Source of the DNA: Spongospora subterranea
Taxonomy: Eukaryota > Endomyxa > Phytomyxea > Plasmodiophorida > Plasmodiophoridae
Assembly (NCBI GenBank): GCA_900404475.1
Contig: OUQQ01000036.1
Coordinates: 41,785-55,217, forward strand
Reading direction: 5' to 3'
Length of the DNA stretch: 13,433 bases
In this document: positions 1-10,400 of the stretch, piece after piece
Position numbering within the stretch: the first letter of the stretch is position 1
Layout of the letters: each line of letters opens with the position of its first letter
Made by a program: the position numbers and the translations under genes
Notes under the pieces: generated by a model
Seen by the model: only the letters and a program-made list of their open reading frames with translations
Databases searched by the model: none
What the model was told of the DNA's origin: nothing

Positions 1-770
1 TCGACCTCGCTGATCGCCGACAGGAACACGGGATGGGAACAGGACGCGTCGGCACTGATATGGACGCCAGGATGATGGACCTGAACCACAACCTGGGTAG
101 GCTGGCCACCCGGCAATGCGATCGACATCGGCCGGTCCTGGTGGAGTTGACCCGCTTTCACACCGAACAGGGTGAACTCGATCGGTCGCGAGCAGTTGGA
201 TAGACCGTTGGAGATGATGGTCAATGTCAACGAGCAGATGATCTCGGACGATACCGCCTGCCCATCGCATAACGCGGCCAGCGCGTTCGCTCGCAGCAGG
301 ATCGACGTGCGACCGTTCTTCGGGACCACCTCGATGAACTTCGTGTTGTGCGAGACGATCAGGCCCAGATCGGGATGGGGTTCCCAGGGCGAATTTCGGT
401 ATGATAATTGGAATATGATTGCTTGGTCGTAGGAGTCGATGGGAACGGCGTTGACGTACGCCAACGGGGAATTCTCTAGTAAACCCGACAGCTCGAGGCG
501 GCCGAACTCATCGAACTCCAACGACGAGTTCGACTTGATCAAGGGCGGGGGATCGTCGGGCGATTCCGAGATTGAACAACTGGGCCCATTCGAGAGCAAC
601 GACGATTGGGACGGGATCTGGTAAAATTGGAAGAACGTCACGGACGCGGCGATGAAGGCGGTGACGATGGCAAATGCCATCCACTGCAGGGACCTCAGAC
701 TGGGTGTGTAGAGCTCCTCAATCGCCCTACTCGATAGGTCGTTCCGGCTGAACATTCCCATCGCGGCCAT
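1..770 (-). CDS. Type II membrane protein of unknown function, 5' part (runs off left edge)
   Basis: Reading leftwards from the ATG at 770-768, the minus strand stays open for 256 codons to the window edge, so the gene is 3'-partial. An in-frame TGA at 776-774, two codons upstream, makes this the first possible start unless there is an upstream exon. Codon use (many TCG, GTC, ATC) matches the dynein gene, which supports coding. The protein has a short charged N-terminus (about residues 1-27), one hydrophobic segment at about 30-49 (WMAFAIVTAFIAASVTFF), and then a long polar region rich in beta-prone stretches. This is a signal-anchor, type II layout with the C-terminal part probably lumenal or extracellular. 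That part has N-glycosylation sequons at N81 (NSS) and N192 (NCS) and cysteines at 65, 168, 179, 193 and 244. I do not recognise the family; a beta-sandwich ectodomain is a guess. The gene is divergent from the dynein gene, 699 bp away. An intron inside the span is not excluded but is not needed. Confidence 0.72.
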   Translation of the reverse strand, partial: MAAMGMFSRNDLSSRAIEELYTPSLRSLQWMAFAIVTAFIAASVTFFQFYQIPSQSSLLSNGPSCSISESPDDPPPLIKSNSSLEFDEFGRLELSGLLENSPLAYVNAVPIDSYDQAIIFQLSYRNSPWEPHPDLGLIVSHNTKFIEVVPKNGRTSILLRANALAALCDGQAVSSEIICSLTLTIISNGLSNCSRPIEFTLFGVKAGQLHQDRPMSIALPGGQPTQVVVQVHHPGVHISADASCSHPVFLSAISEV

Positions 771-1469
771 CGCTCAACAGCGCGTCGAGCAATGCCGATC
801 GTACGTGATTTTGGGGAATGTGTTTTTCCCGAACCGGAACATGACCCGGTTGAATCGGACCGTGACTCATTTCCCCCATTTCGGTATGTTCTTGTCCCGT
901 CATGTGATGTTACGGTGGACGGGTGTTAGCGCCATGTTGACTGTCCCCGATTCCGTTACGACTCTGGGTCGTGGTCGCGACCGTCGAACGGGGCGACCAA
1001 GGACGTGGAGTCGCAACAGTCAATGGCTATGGGATAGGGTCGCCGCCTCTGGGCCGAACAGAGACCCTCTTCATGACGAAACGACATTCGTCAATCACTC
1101 GTGTTGAATCGGTTTCAGCATCAGAATATCGTTATAGTGTTATTATCAGAATTATCGAAACGATCAAACCGGGATCTCGGCCAACTGGTCCGGCTGTCGG
1201 TCCGATCCGCTTTTAACAAACACTAAACAATCAATTTACAGCCGATAAATCGCTTTTGGCCAATACCAAATTGGTCGTTTTGTAGAAACTTGTTCCCAGT
1301 AATCTGGAGATAACGCACCGGTAACAGAATGGCAACGGATTGGGTGAGATTCGTCGCCAGATACCCAGAGTCATGTCCTGCGCGCCCAGGGCGATCTCTC
1401 GAGTACGGTTGACCGGTCGATCATTGATCTGAACTCGTCATAGGACCCAATTTATAGATAAGACCTCAG
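771..1469. promoter_or_regulatory. Divergent intergenic region, probable bidirectional promoter
   Basis: This 699-bp stretch lies between the start codons of two divergently oriented genes and has no convincing gene. It is less GC-rich than the flanking exons, with an AT-richer patch at about 1120-1300. It holds a CCAAT box at 1260-1264, inverted CCAAT (ATTGG) at 1270-1274 and 1339-1343, and two sequences fitting an RFX X-box right half (RGYAAC) at 1320-1325 and 1331-1336. A TATA-like run, tttatagata, is at 1451-1460, only about 10-20 nt before the dynein ATG. That is too close to be a classic TATA box unless the 5' UTR is almost absent. All motif roles are inference from consensus only. Confidence 0.45.
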
Positions 1470-4400
1470 ATGGCGTCGCCCCGCCATAAATGGATTATTG
1501 GGCGAGCGGCCGATGGATTAGGGGTCGCCGAGACCTTGGTCGAGGATTGTTTGAAGAGTGATCTCCCCGTTGTGGAGTCGTTCTTGAACGTGGACGTGAG
1601 CGAGGGAGCGGAATATCGCCCGGTTTTATTCTTTTACGGTATCAGAGCGACGCCCGTGAAATCGGACGAGAACCATGGGACGCCCGGCGCACCGTTATCG
1701 CCGATCACGGCCGTCAAGTGCAGCGGGAAACCCGATGGGGAAGCGGAACGCGATCAGATCCTGGACCGGGCCGTGTATTTTATTCGCACCAAGGACAAGG
1801 CGGTGAACCTGAAGGTCGGGAGCGACGAGACGGTGTTGGCCGGCGATGTTCAGGTGAACATGCTGGATCAGATCGAGGCGGTGATCTCGCAATTGAGTCT
1901 GCCGTCGTTGAGGGACCAGGACAACTGGGGCAACATCAAGGCCGACGCCGACCGCAGCGCCTTTCTGCAGAACGCCAACCGGTTCGGCGAGGGATTGCGA
2001 CGCATCCTGGCCAACATGGGCTGCGATGTCGAACTGGAACCGGTCCCTGAGGCGATCGCCTCGCTGGCCAACACGCCATCCGTCCATGAACAGGCGGCGA
2101 AAGACCCAGGACAGGTCCAGGTCTGTATGGGATTGCAGACGTCGTGGTGCTCGACGATCCGCAAGTACATCGACGACGACGAGGCGGCGGACCCGGCCGG
2201 GATCACGTCGGGGCCCGAGATAGAGATCGAACGATGGAATCGGCGAATGCTCTCGCTGACGAAGGTGACGGAGCAGCTGAAACTGCCCTCGATGCAGATC
2301 GTGATCGGGATCGTCGGAGCGGCGAGGAAACAGGTCGCTCATGTTGTCGGTGGAGATCAGTCGTCGGCGCTGTCGATATTGGAGTTGTTGGAACAATGGC
2401 GAGAGGTAATTGTCGGCGTTTTCCCCATCGCGTTCGATGTGGTTCGTGATTGTGATTGTCTGTTTTCAGACCGACGCCGCCCTGTCCGACGCGCTGAACG
2501 AGGCCAAAGACAACGTGCGGTTCCTGGAGAATCTGAGGAAGTTCATCGAGCCGCTGTACAGCGAAGGGCCCGTGGTGATCTCCGACGCCCTCCCCGCCAT
2601 CATGAACTCGATGAAGATGATCCACACCCTGTCCCGGCACTACTCGACCGTCCCCCGAATGACCAACCTGTTCGTGCGCATCACGAACCAGCTGATCTGC
2701 GCCTGCAAGGCCGAGATCTACAGCAAGGAGGAGCCGCGCCGCCTTTGGGACAAGGACCCGCAGGTCGTCGTCGAGAAGATCAACTGCTGTCTGAAACTGT
2801 TCGACGATTATCAGTGAGACACACTCGTTGCGGTGATTTCCGTCGCAGTCGCGATGGCGCTAACTTTGGCTCCAGGGATCAATATCGCGCCACGAAGAAG
2901 AAGCTGCTGACGATGGCGAAGGGGAAACAGTTCGTCTTCGACGAGGACGTGATCTTTGGGCGATTCGATCGGTTCAGCCGACGCCTGGAGAAGCTGGGCG
3001 ATATGTTCTCGTCGATCCGGCAGTTTTCGGCGCTGGAGGACCAGAAGATCGACGGGATGGAGAGCGTCAACGAGAAGTTCTTCAACCTGATCGCCGATTT
3101 CAAGTCGAAAGGGCACGATCTGCTCGACTACACCAATACGGCGTTCGAGCGCGATTTCGTCGAGTTCACGATGAACAATTCGGCGCTGGAGAACGGCGTC
3201 CAGGAGTTCATCGAGCGGTCGTTCGCCAAGATCGTGTCGATCGAACAGAGCCTGCAGCTGCTGAAGCAGTTCCGGTCGATCCTCCATCGCGAGGCGCTCC
3301 AGGAGGAGCTCGACCACAAATACCAGATGATCTTCCGCGCCTATGGCGTCCAGCTCCACCAGGTCCAGGACCTGTACGAGAAGTTCAAGACGGACCCGCC
3401 CATCGCCCGCAACTTCCCCAAGATCTCGGGCAACATCCACTGGTCGCGCCAGCTCCTGCGCCGCATCACCGGCCCGATGGAGAAGTTCAAGACCAACCCG
3501 AAGGTGTTCCACCCGAAGGAGTCGCGCAAGATCGTCAAACACTACAACAAGCTGGCGCGGGTCCTGATCGAGTTCGAGACGCTCTGGTTCAAGGCCTGGT
3601 GCCAGAGCGCCGAGCAGGCCAAGCTCGGCCTGCAGTCGCGCCTGATCGTGCGCCATCCGGAGAACGGCCGCCTCTACGTCAACTTTGACCGGCGCGTTCT
3701 GATGCTGATGAGGGAGGCGAAGAACCTGCGTCTGATGGGGTTCACGATCCCGCCGTCGGCGTCGGTCGTGCTGCTGCTGCAGGATAAGCTCAAGGGGTTC
3801 TACAACGAGGTCGCCCACGTCCTGGCGTCCTACAATCGCGTCGTCCACCTGGTGTCGCCCGTCACCGGATCGCTGCTCAAACCGCACCTGCTCGACCTGG
3901 AGAACAAGATCCGCCCGGGGATGACGACCATGAACTGGACGTCGATGTCGATCGAGTCGTTCCTGGCGCACGTCAAGAACGGGATCTCGCGACTCGAGTA
4001 CCTCTTGTGCAACATCAACGACATCGTCGAGAACCGGATCCGGAAGAACCTCCAGATGATCGGGCGCGTTCTCCTGGTTGATATCCCGTCGGACGCCGCC
4101 CTTCCCGTCCAGGAATTCGTCAAGCGCCAGCGCGCCCATATCGGCAAGTGCCAACGGGTCCTGCTCCAGAAGAACCTGGAGGTCGAGCGCGCCGTCGACG
4201 ACCTGATCGCCGCCGTCGTCAGTTTCCCCCTGGACCCGTTCATCGCCAAGACCTCGTCGCGCGACATCAACAAGGTCAAACAGTATTATTCCGGTAATCT
4301 CTCGCCGCCCGATCGCCGTCCCGATTGCCCAACGGAACGCCCCCTCAGGTTTAATGTATCACGCCCTGTTGAGTTGTACGAGGGCGTCGTTGACCGTCCT

Positions 4401-7400
4401 GAAAAAACGGGCGTCGTCGCACTCGAAGGACGCCAGTAAGATGGCGTTCTTCGAGGTCGATATATCGCTTCAGGTTCCCGACGTTCGTCTCAGCCCGAAT
4501 CTCGATCAAGTCCAGGTAGGTTGCGGCGTCCGTTGAACGCGCGTCGGCGACTGATTGTGTCGGTGTCGGGGTGGGGTCAGGAAGCGATCTGCCAAGCGGC
4601 CAGGGAGATCATCAGCTGCTCGCAACAGATCCGGGATTGGGATTACGAGGTGGACGGGGAGAAACGGGGCCAGGTCCCGTTCTACGAGAAGCTGGCCGCC
4701 GACAAGACCACGGTCGTCAACCTGCTCCAGCTGGCCGGCGCCGTCGAGCAGACCAAGCAGCACGTCGAGTCGCACCTGGTTCGCTTCAACAAGTATTCGT
4801 GGCTGTGGCTCCAGGACCCGGAACTGGCCTACGCCGAGTTCATCGCCAACAAGAACCGCATTCTCGACGATTTCCTCGGGGAACTGCACCGGTTCGTGGA
4901 GGTCGAGAAGGAGATCGAGGCGCTGCCCGATTTCGAGCGATTGACGGCCCTCAATCTGCGCACCGACAACCTGAAACTGCAGCTGAAACACGAGTGCGAT
5001 CGGTGGAAGTTCCAGTTCTCGGAGAACCTGCACCAGGAGGTGAAGGGCGACCTGGACAAGCTCACCGAGAAGATGAAGGACTTCCAGACGCGGCTGTCGC
5101 GCGAGGTCAAGGACATGTCGTCGCTGAAGTTCGTGATGGACACGCTGGCCGAGATCCGCCAGGTCGAGTCGTGGATCGACATGGAGTTCCTGTCGATAAC
5201 GGAGCGGTACAACACGCTCGAGAAGTACCTGCCGTTCGGCGTCATCACCAAGAACGAGATGGACGAGCGGTCCGTGCTGATCGGGAACTGGCGCTCGGCG
5301 ATCGCCCAGGCCGAACAGGTGCTGGACAACGTCAACCAGCTGCAGGGCCCGTTCAAGGAGGACCTGATCGTCAACATCGAACAGTTCAAGGTCGACGTTC
5401 GGCAGTTCCGCGAGGAGTACGAGAAATCCGGGCCGATGGTGCCGAATCTGACCCCGGCCGAAGCGATGATGGCGCTGAACCGGGTGAAGCGCGAGTTCGA
5501 GAACCTGGCGCGGAAGTTCGACCTGTACAATTCGGGGGAGAAACTGTTCGGCCTGCAGGAGAGCGAATACGAGGACCTGAGCAAGACGCGCAAGGAGCTG
5601 AAACTGCTCGTGTCGCTGTACTCGCTGTGGAAAACGGTGCTGACGACGGTCGACGAGTACAAGATGATCCCGTGGTCGGAGGTGATCGCGTCGATCGGGC
5701 AGATGTCGGGCAACGTGGAGCTGTTCGCGTCCCAGTGCAAGAAGCTGAACAAGGAGGTGAAGTCGTGGGACGCGTACAAGGAGCTGTCGGCCACGATCAA
5801 CGACTTCCTGGCGATCCTGCCGCTGCTCGAGGAGCTGTCGAAACCGTCGATCCGCGAGCGCCATTGGAAGGAGATCACGACCATCACCGGGAAGGAGTTC
5901 GACCTGACCAACTTCGCCGAGCTCAAGCTGAAGTCGGTGCTGGAGGCGAACCTGCTCCAGTTCAAGGAGGATATCGAGGAGATCTGCGACGGGGCCGACA
6001 AACAGCTCGGGATCGAGAAGAAGCTGAAGGAGACGGACGTCCTCTGGGGGACGATGAAGTTCGAGTTCGGCCCGTGGAAGGAGCGCGGCGACGTGATCCT
6101 GGCCGGGTTCAAGATCAACGCCATCATCGAGCAGCTGGAGGAATCGCAGTCGGCGCTGGGGCAGATGTTGACCATGCGCCACGTGAAGCCGTTCGAGGAG
6201 GAGGCCAGCGCCTGGCTCAAGAAACTGTCGGACGTGAACGACGTGCTGGAGTCGTGGATCAAGGTGCAGCTGCTGTGGATGTCGCTGGAGGCGGTGTTCA
6301 CCGGCGGCGACATCGCCAGGCAGATGCCCGGCGACACGCGCGTCTTCCTCAAGGTCGACAAGGAGTGGACGTCGCGCCTGATGGCCAAGGCCAAGGAGCT
6401 GGGCAACGTCGTCGCCTGCTGCCAGAACGAGTACATCAAGAACATCCTGCCGTCGATGTTCACCGACCTGGAGAGCTGCCAGAAGGCGCTCGACGGGTAT
6501 CTCGAGGCGAAGCGGAACAAGTTCCCGCGATTCTACTTCGTGTCGAACCCGGCGCTGTTGGTGATCCTGTCCCAGGGGAGCGACAAGGACGCCGTCCAAT
6601 CGTGCTTCGCCAAGGTGTTCGACTCGATCGACCGGGTCGAGTTCAGCGGCGACAACATCGTGGCGATCAAGTCGCTGGCGTCCGGGTACGGCGTCCAGGA
6701 CGTGGAGCGGATCCCGTTGACGGCGAACGTGGCGGCGCAAGGGAACATCGAGGATTGGCTGGGGCAGCTCGAGGACACGATGAAGAAGTCGATGAAGCAC
6801 GTGGTGCGGAAGGCGGCCATGGAGCTGGCCGACTTCGACCTGAACGAGATGGAGCGGTTCGTGAGCGAGTCGCCCGGGCAGGTGGCGCTACTCGGGATCC
6901 AGCTGATGTGGACGTCGGACGTGCAGCAGTCGCTGGTGCTGGCCGCCCGCGGGAACAAGGTGTCGGTGGCCAACGCCCTGCGCAAGCAGATGCAGGTCCT
7001 GTCGCAGATCTCGGCCATGACCGTCGGCGACATCCCGACCAAGATGGAGCGGACCAAGATCGAGACCCTGGTCACGATCCAGGTCCACCAGCGCGACGAG
7101 TTCCAGACGATCTCGGCGCTCTACAAGAAGAAGCTGATCAAGTCGGCGACCGACTTCCAATGGCAGAAGCAGCTGCGCGTGACGTGGAACGCCGAGGACG
7201 ACGAGTGCATCATATCGGTGGCCGACGTCAACTTCAACTACTGCTACGAATACCTCGGCTGTAAAGAGCGCCTGGTCGTGACCCCCTTGACCGATCGCTG
7301 CTACATCTCGCTGACGCAAGCGCTGGGCATGTTCTTCGGCGGGGCGCCAGCCGGGCCGGCCGGCACGGGCAAGACCGAGACCGTCAAGGACCTGGGCCGG

Positions 7401-10400
7401 GCCCTGGGCAAGTACGTCGTCGTGTTCAACTGCAGCGACCAGATGCGCTACACCGATACGGCCAAGCTCTACAAGGGATTGTGCCAATCGGGGTCGTGGG
7501 GCTGTTTCGACGAGTTCAACCGGATCGACCTGGAGGTGCTGTCGGTCGTGGCCCAGCAGATCATGGCCGTGCTGAACGCGATGCGGGCGCGCCTGGAGCG
7601 GTTCCAGTTCCCGGGCGAGAGCGGCGAGGTGACGCTGGACGAGCGGTGCGGCTTCTTCATCACGATGAACCCGGGCTACGCCGGGCGCCAGGAACTGCCC
7701 GAGAACCTGAAGGCGCTGTTCAGGGGCGTGGCGATGATGGTCCCCGATCGCGAGATCATCATGAAGGTGAAGCTGGCGTCGGTCGGCTACACCGAGTTCC
7801 CGATCCTGGCCCAGAAGTTTCGCGTCCTCTACGCGCTCTGCGAGGAGCAGCTGTCGAAGCAGCGCCATTACGATTTCGGATTGCGGAACATCCTGTCGGT
7901 GCTGAGGACGGCCGGGGTCAATCTGCGCGTCGAGGTGAACGCCGGCAACGCGATGGCGAAGGCGACGCTGGAGGAGATGCTGCTGATGCGCACCTTGCGC
8001 GATATGAACATGTCGAAACTGGTCGCCGACGACGTCCCGCTCTTCATCTCGCTGTTGCACGACCTGTTCCCGAACCAGTCGGACCCGCCCAAAGCGGTCT
8101 ACGCCGACGTCGAGAACGCCATGCAGGAGGCGATCAAGGCGAACAAGCTGGTGAATCACCCGTCCTGGGTGGCCAAAGCCGTTCAGCTCTACGAGACCAG
8201 TCTGGTTCGCCATGGGCTGATGATGGTCGGGCCCGCCGGCGGTGGCAAAACCATGGCCGTCAAGGTCCTGCTCGAGGCGCTCAGCGTGGTCAAGGACAAG
8301 CACGTCCTGGTGACGATGAACCCGAAGGCGATCCGCGCCGAGGAGATGTTCGGCGAGAACGATCGGATATCGGGCGAGTGGACCCATGGGATCTTCTCGT
8401 CGATCTGGTTCAAGTACAACGACAACACGCGCAATCACCACACGTGGATCTGCTGCGATGGCCCGGTCGACGCCGTGTGGATCGAGAACCTGAACACGGT
8501 CCTGGACGACAACAAGCTGCTGACGCTGGCGAACGGCGACCGGATCCCGATGTCGGACAACGTTCGCATGCTGTTCGAGGTGGAGAACCTGAGGAACGCG
8601 TCGCCGGCGACCGTCTCCCGCGCCGGGATCATCTACGTCTCCAGCCAGGACCTCGGGTTCGTCCCGTTCGTGCAGGCGTGGCTGGTGTCGCGGCGCGACG
8701 AGGAACGGGCGCTGATCACGGCCCTGTACGAGAAGATCATCGTCGAGAGCGACATCTTCGTGTTCCTGGGGAAGAGCACGAACAGCACGATCGTGGCCAG
8801 CGAGGTCATGTACATGACCAACTGCTTCAACCTGCTCGAGGCCCTGCTGGCGTCGTCCGTCGAGCGCCAGGTCGTGTACGGCGCCGCCCAGATCGAGCGC
8901 CTGTTCCTGTACGCGGTGGCGTGGTCGATCGGGGGCCTGTTCGAGGCCGACGACCGCCTGAAGCTGAACCAGTTCCTGCACGATCTGTGCGCGAGCAACA
9001 TGCCGGCGACGTCGACGATCTACGACCACCACGTCGACCCGAAGACGCTCGACTGGAAACTGTGGGTGGCGCCCGATTGGGAATATCCTCGCGACAACTT
9101 CACGTTCTCGTCGATCCTGATCCCGACCGTCGACTCGGTGCGCGCCGAGTACCTGATCTCGAGCCTGGCGCGAACCAATCGGTCGGTGCTGGTGACGGGC
9201 GGGTCGGGAACGGCCAAGACCAGCACCGTGTTCCAGTACACGAACACGTTCGTCCCGGACAAGATGATCCTGAAGAAGATCACGTTCTCTTCGGCGACGA
9301 CGTCGCGCATGTTCCAGGACTCGATCGAGGCCGATATCGAGAAGCGCCAGGGGAAGACGTACTCCCCGCCCGGCGGTCGCCAGATGACCGTCTTCCTGGA
9401 CGACCTGTCGATGCCCGAGGTGAACAACTGGGGCGATCAGCCGACCTTGGAGATCGTCCGCCAGCTCGTGTCGACCGGCGGCGTCTACTTCCTCGACAAG
9501 GACAAGCGCGGCGACCGCAAAAGTGAGCTGTGGGATCGGTGTTCTTGGCGGCGATCGGCCCATTGTCTGACGTTGTGTGTTGGCTCTGTCCGATTGCAGT
9601 TATCGAGAACCTGCAGTATGTGGCGGCGATGTCCCATCCGGGCGGTGGCCGGAACGATATCCCCAATCGGCTCAAACGGCACTTCTTCATGTTCAACATG
9701 ACGCCGCCGTCCCGAACCACGATCGACAACATATACGGGTCGATGAGTCGTGGACGATTCCAAGAGGTCGATCACACCCCGCTTGTTTGTTGTTTGTCGT
9801 TCGCTTTGGTCTGAGTGTCTGTGTCGTCGGAATCGCAGTCGAAGGCGCTGTTGGATATCGTCCCAACGCTGACCGACTCCACGATCCGATTGTGGCTGAA
9901 GGTGAAGGCCAAGATGCTGCCGACGCCGTCCAAGTTCCACTACATCTTCAACATGAGGGACCTGAGCCGCATCTTCCAGGGGATCCTGTTCGCCCCGATC
10001 GACGTCCTGCCGTCGGCGTCGGCGCTGATCTCGTTGTGGCGCCATGAATCAGCCAGGTGAATCATCACGACCCGGGTGTCTGTTCGACCGCCCGTTCTCA
10101 CCGACGTCACGTTCTGTGTGTGTTTCGCCCCCACAGGGTCCTGGCCGATAAACTCGTGTCGATCGCCGACCAGAAGTGGTTCTCCAGTCTGCTCGACGAG
10201 ATCACGTCCGAGGCGTTCGGCGCCGACGCCGCCAAGTTCCACCAGGCCAACCCCGTCTACTTCGTCGACTTCCTGCGCAACGACGTCGTCGACAAGGACA
10301 CCGAGGAGGTGGTTGAACTGGCCCCGAAGATCTACGAACCAGCGCCCTCCTATGGCGTCGTCAAGGAACGCGTTCAGATGTTCCTGTCGAAGTTCAACGA

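Larger units (their letters stand above)
2214..4100 (+). other. Dynein tail region (DHC_N1-like), residues about 249-835
   Basis: The region starts at EIERWNRRM (nt about 2214) and carries the blocks [26 protein letters not shown] and FVRITNQLI, which are typical of the N-terminal tail of DNAH5/8-class chains. In this family the tail mediates heavy-chain association and binding of intermediate chains and the docking complex. It is mostly helical and lacks nucleotide-binding motifs. It spans exons 1-3 and is interrupted by introns at 2406-2469 and 2814-2875, both placed by restoring family similarity. A 17-residue excess relative to relatives occurs just after AARKQ (nt 2334-2384). Domain limits are approximate. 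Confidence 0.85.
9100..10056 (+). other. AAA3, regulatory nucleotide site, spread over exons 5-7
   Basis: Walker A GGSGTAKT is at residues 2495-2502 (nt 9198-9221), with the GTAKT form characteristic of AAA3 in axonemal chains. The Walker B region FLDDLSMPE at 2560-2568 (nt 9393-9419) corresponds to the family's FIDDINMP. The module is cut by introns at 9523-9599 and 9767-9838. Joining the exons restores the continuous blocks [15 protein letters not shown] and [18 protein letters not shown], which is strong evidence for those splice sites. AAA3 gates motor release from microtubules in the family. Confidence 0.92.

Noticed and set aside
172..624. Plus-strand small frames at 172-432 and 439-624
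   Set aside because: They lie opposite the minus-strand membrane-protein gene, whose frame is longer, has gene-like codon use and contains a transmembrane segment.
805..1216. Possible small plus-strand genes in the intergenic region (805-1107, 971-1216)
   Set aside because: Short frames with poor codon use, no recognisable domain and no supporting context; expected by chance.
1470..4439. A single uninterrupted 989-codon protein from 1470 to 4439
   Set aside because: Introns 1 and 2 (64 + 62 nt) sum to a multiple of three, so the frame reads through, but exon 2 is then translated out of frame. The correct exon 2 block (ALNEAKDNV onwards) appears only after splicing.
4506..6800. Long minus-strand open frames opposite the dynein gene (also 2811-4154, 6888-9563 and 11512-13410)
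   Set aside because: They are antisense shadows of GC-rich coding sequence: compositionally biased (L, V, R, D, H, Q), without recognisable domains, while the plus strand gives a coherent dynein throughout.
4571..9526. Plus-strand overlapping frames of 897 and 681 codons (4571-7264 and 7481-9526)
   Set aside because: They are the +2 reading of the same exon, rich in G, R, A, P and D, and carry no domain. The main frame carries all the conserved dynein motifs.
9523..10136. Programmed frameshifts or a decayed pseudogene around AAA3/AAA4
   Set aside because: Each frame change coincides with a GT..CAG segment of 72-80 nt whose removal exactly restores conserved blocks, so introns explain all of them.
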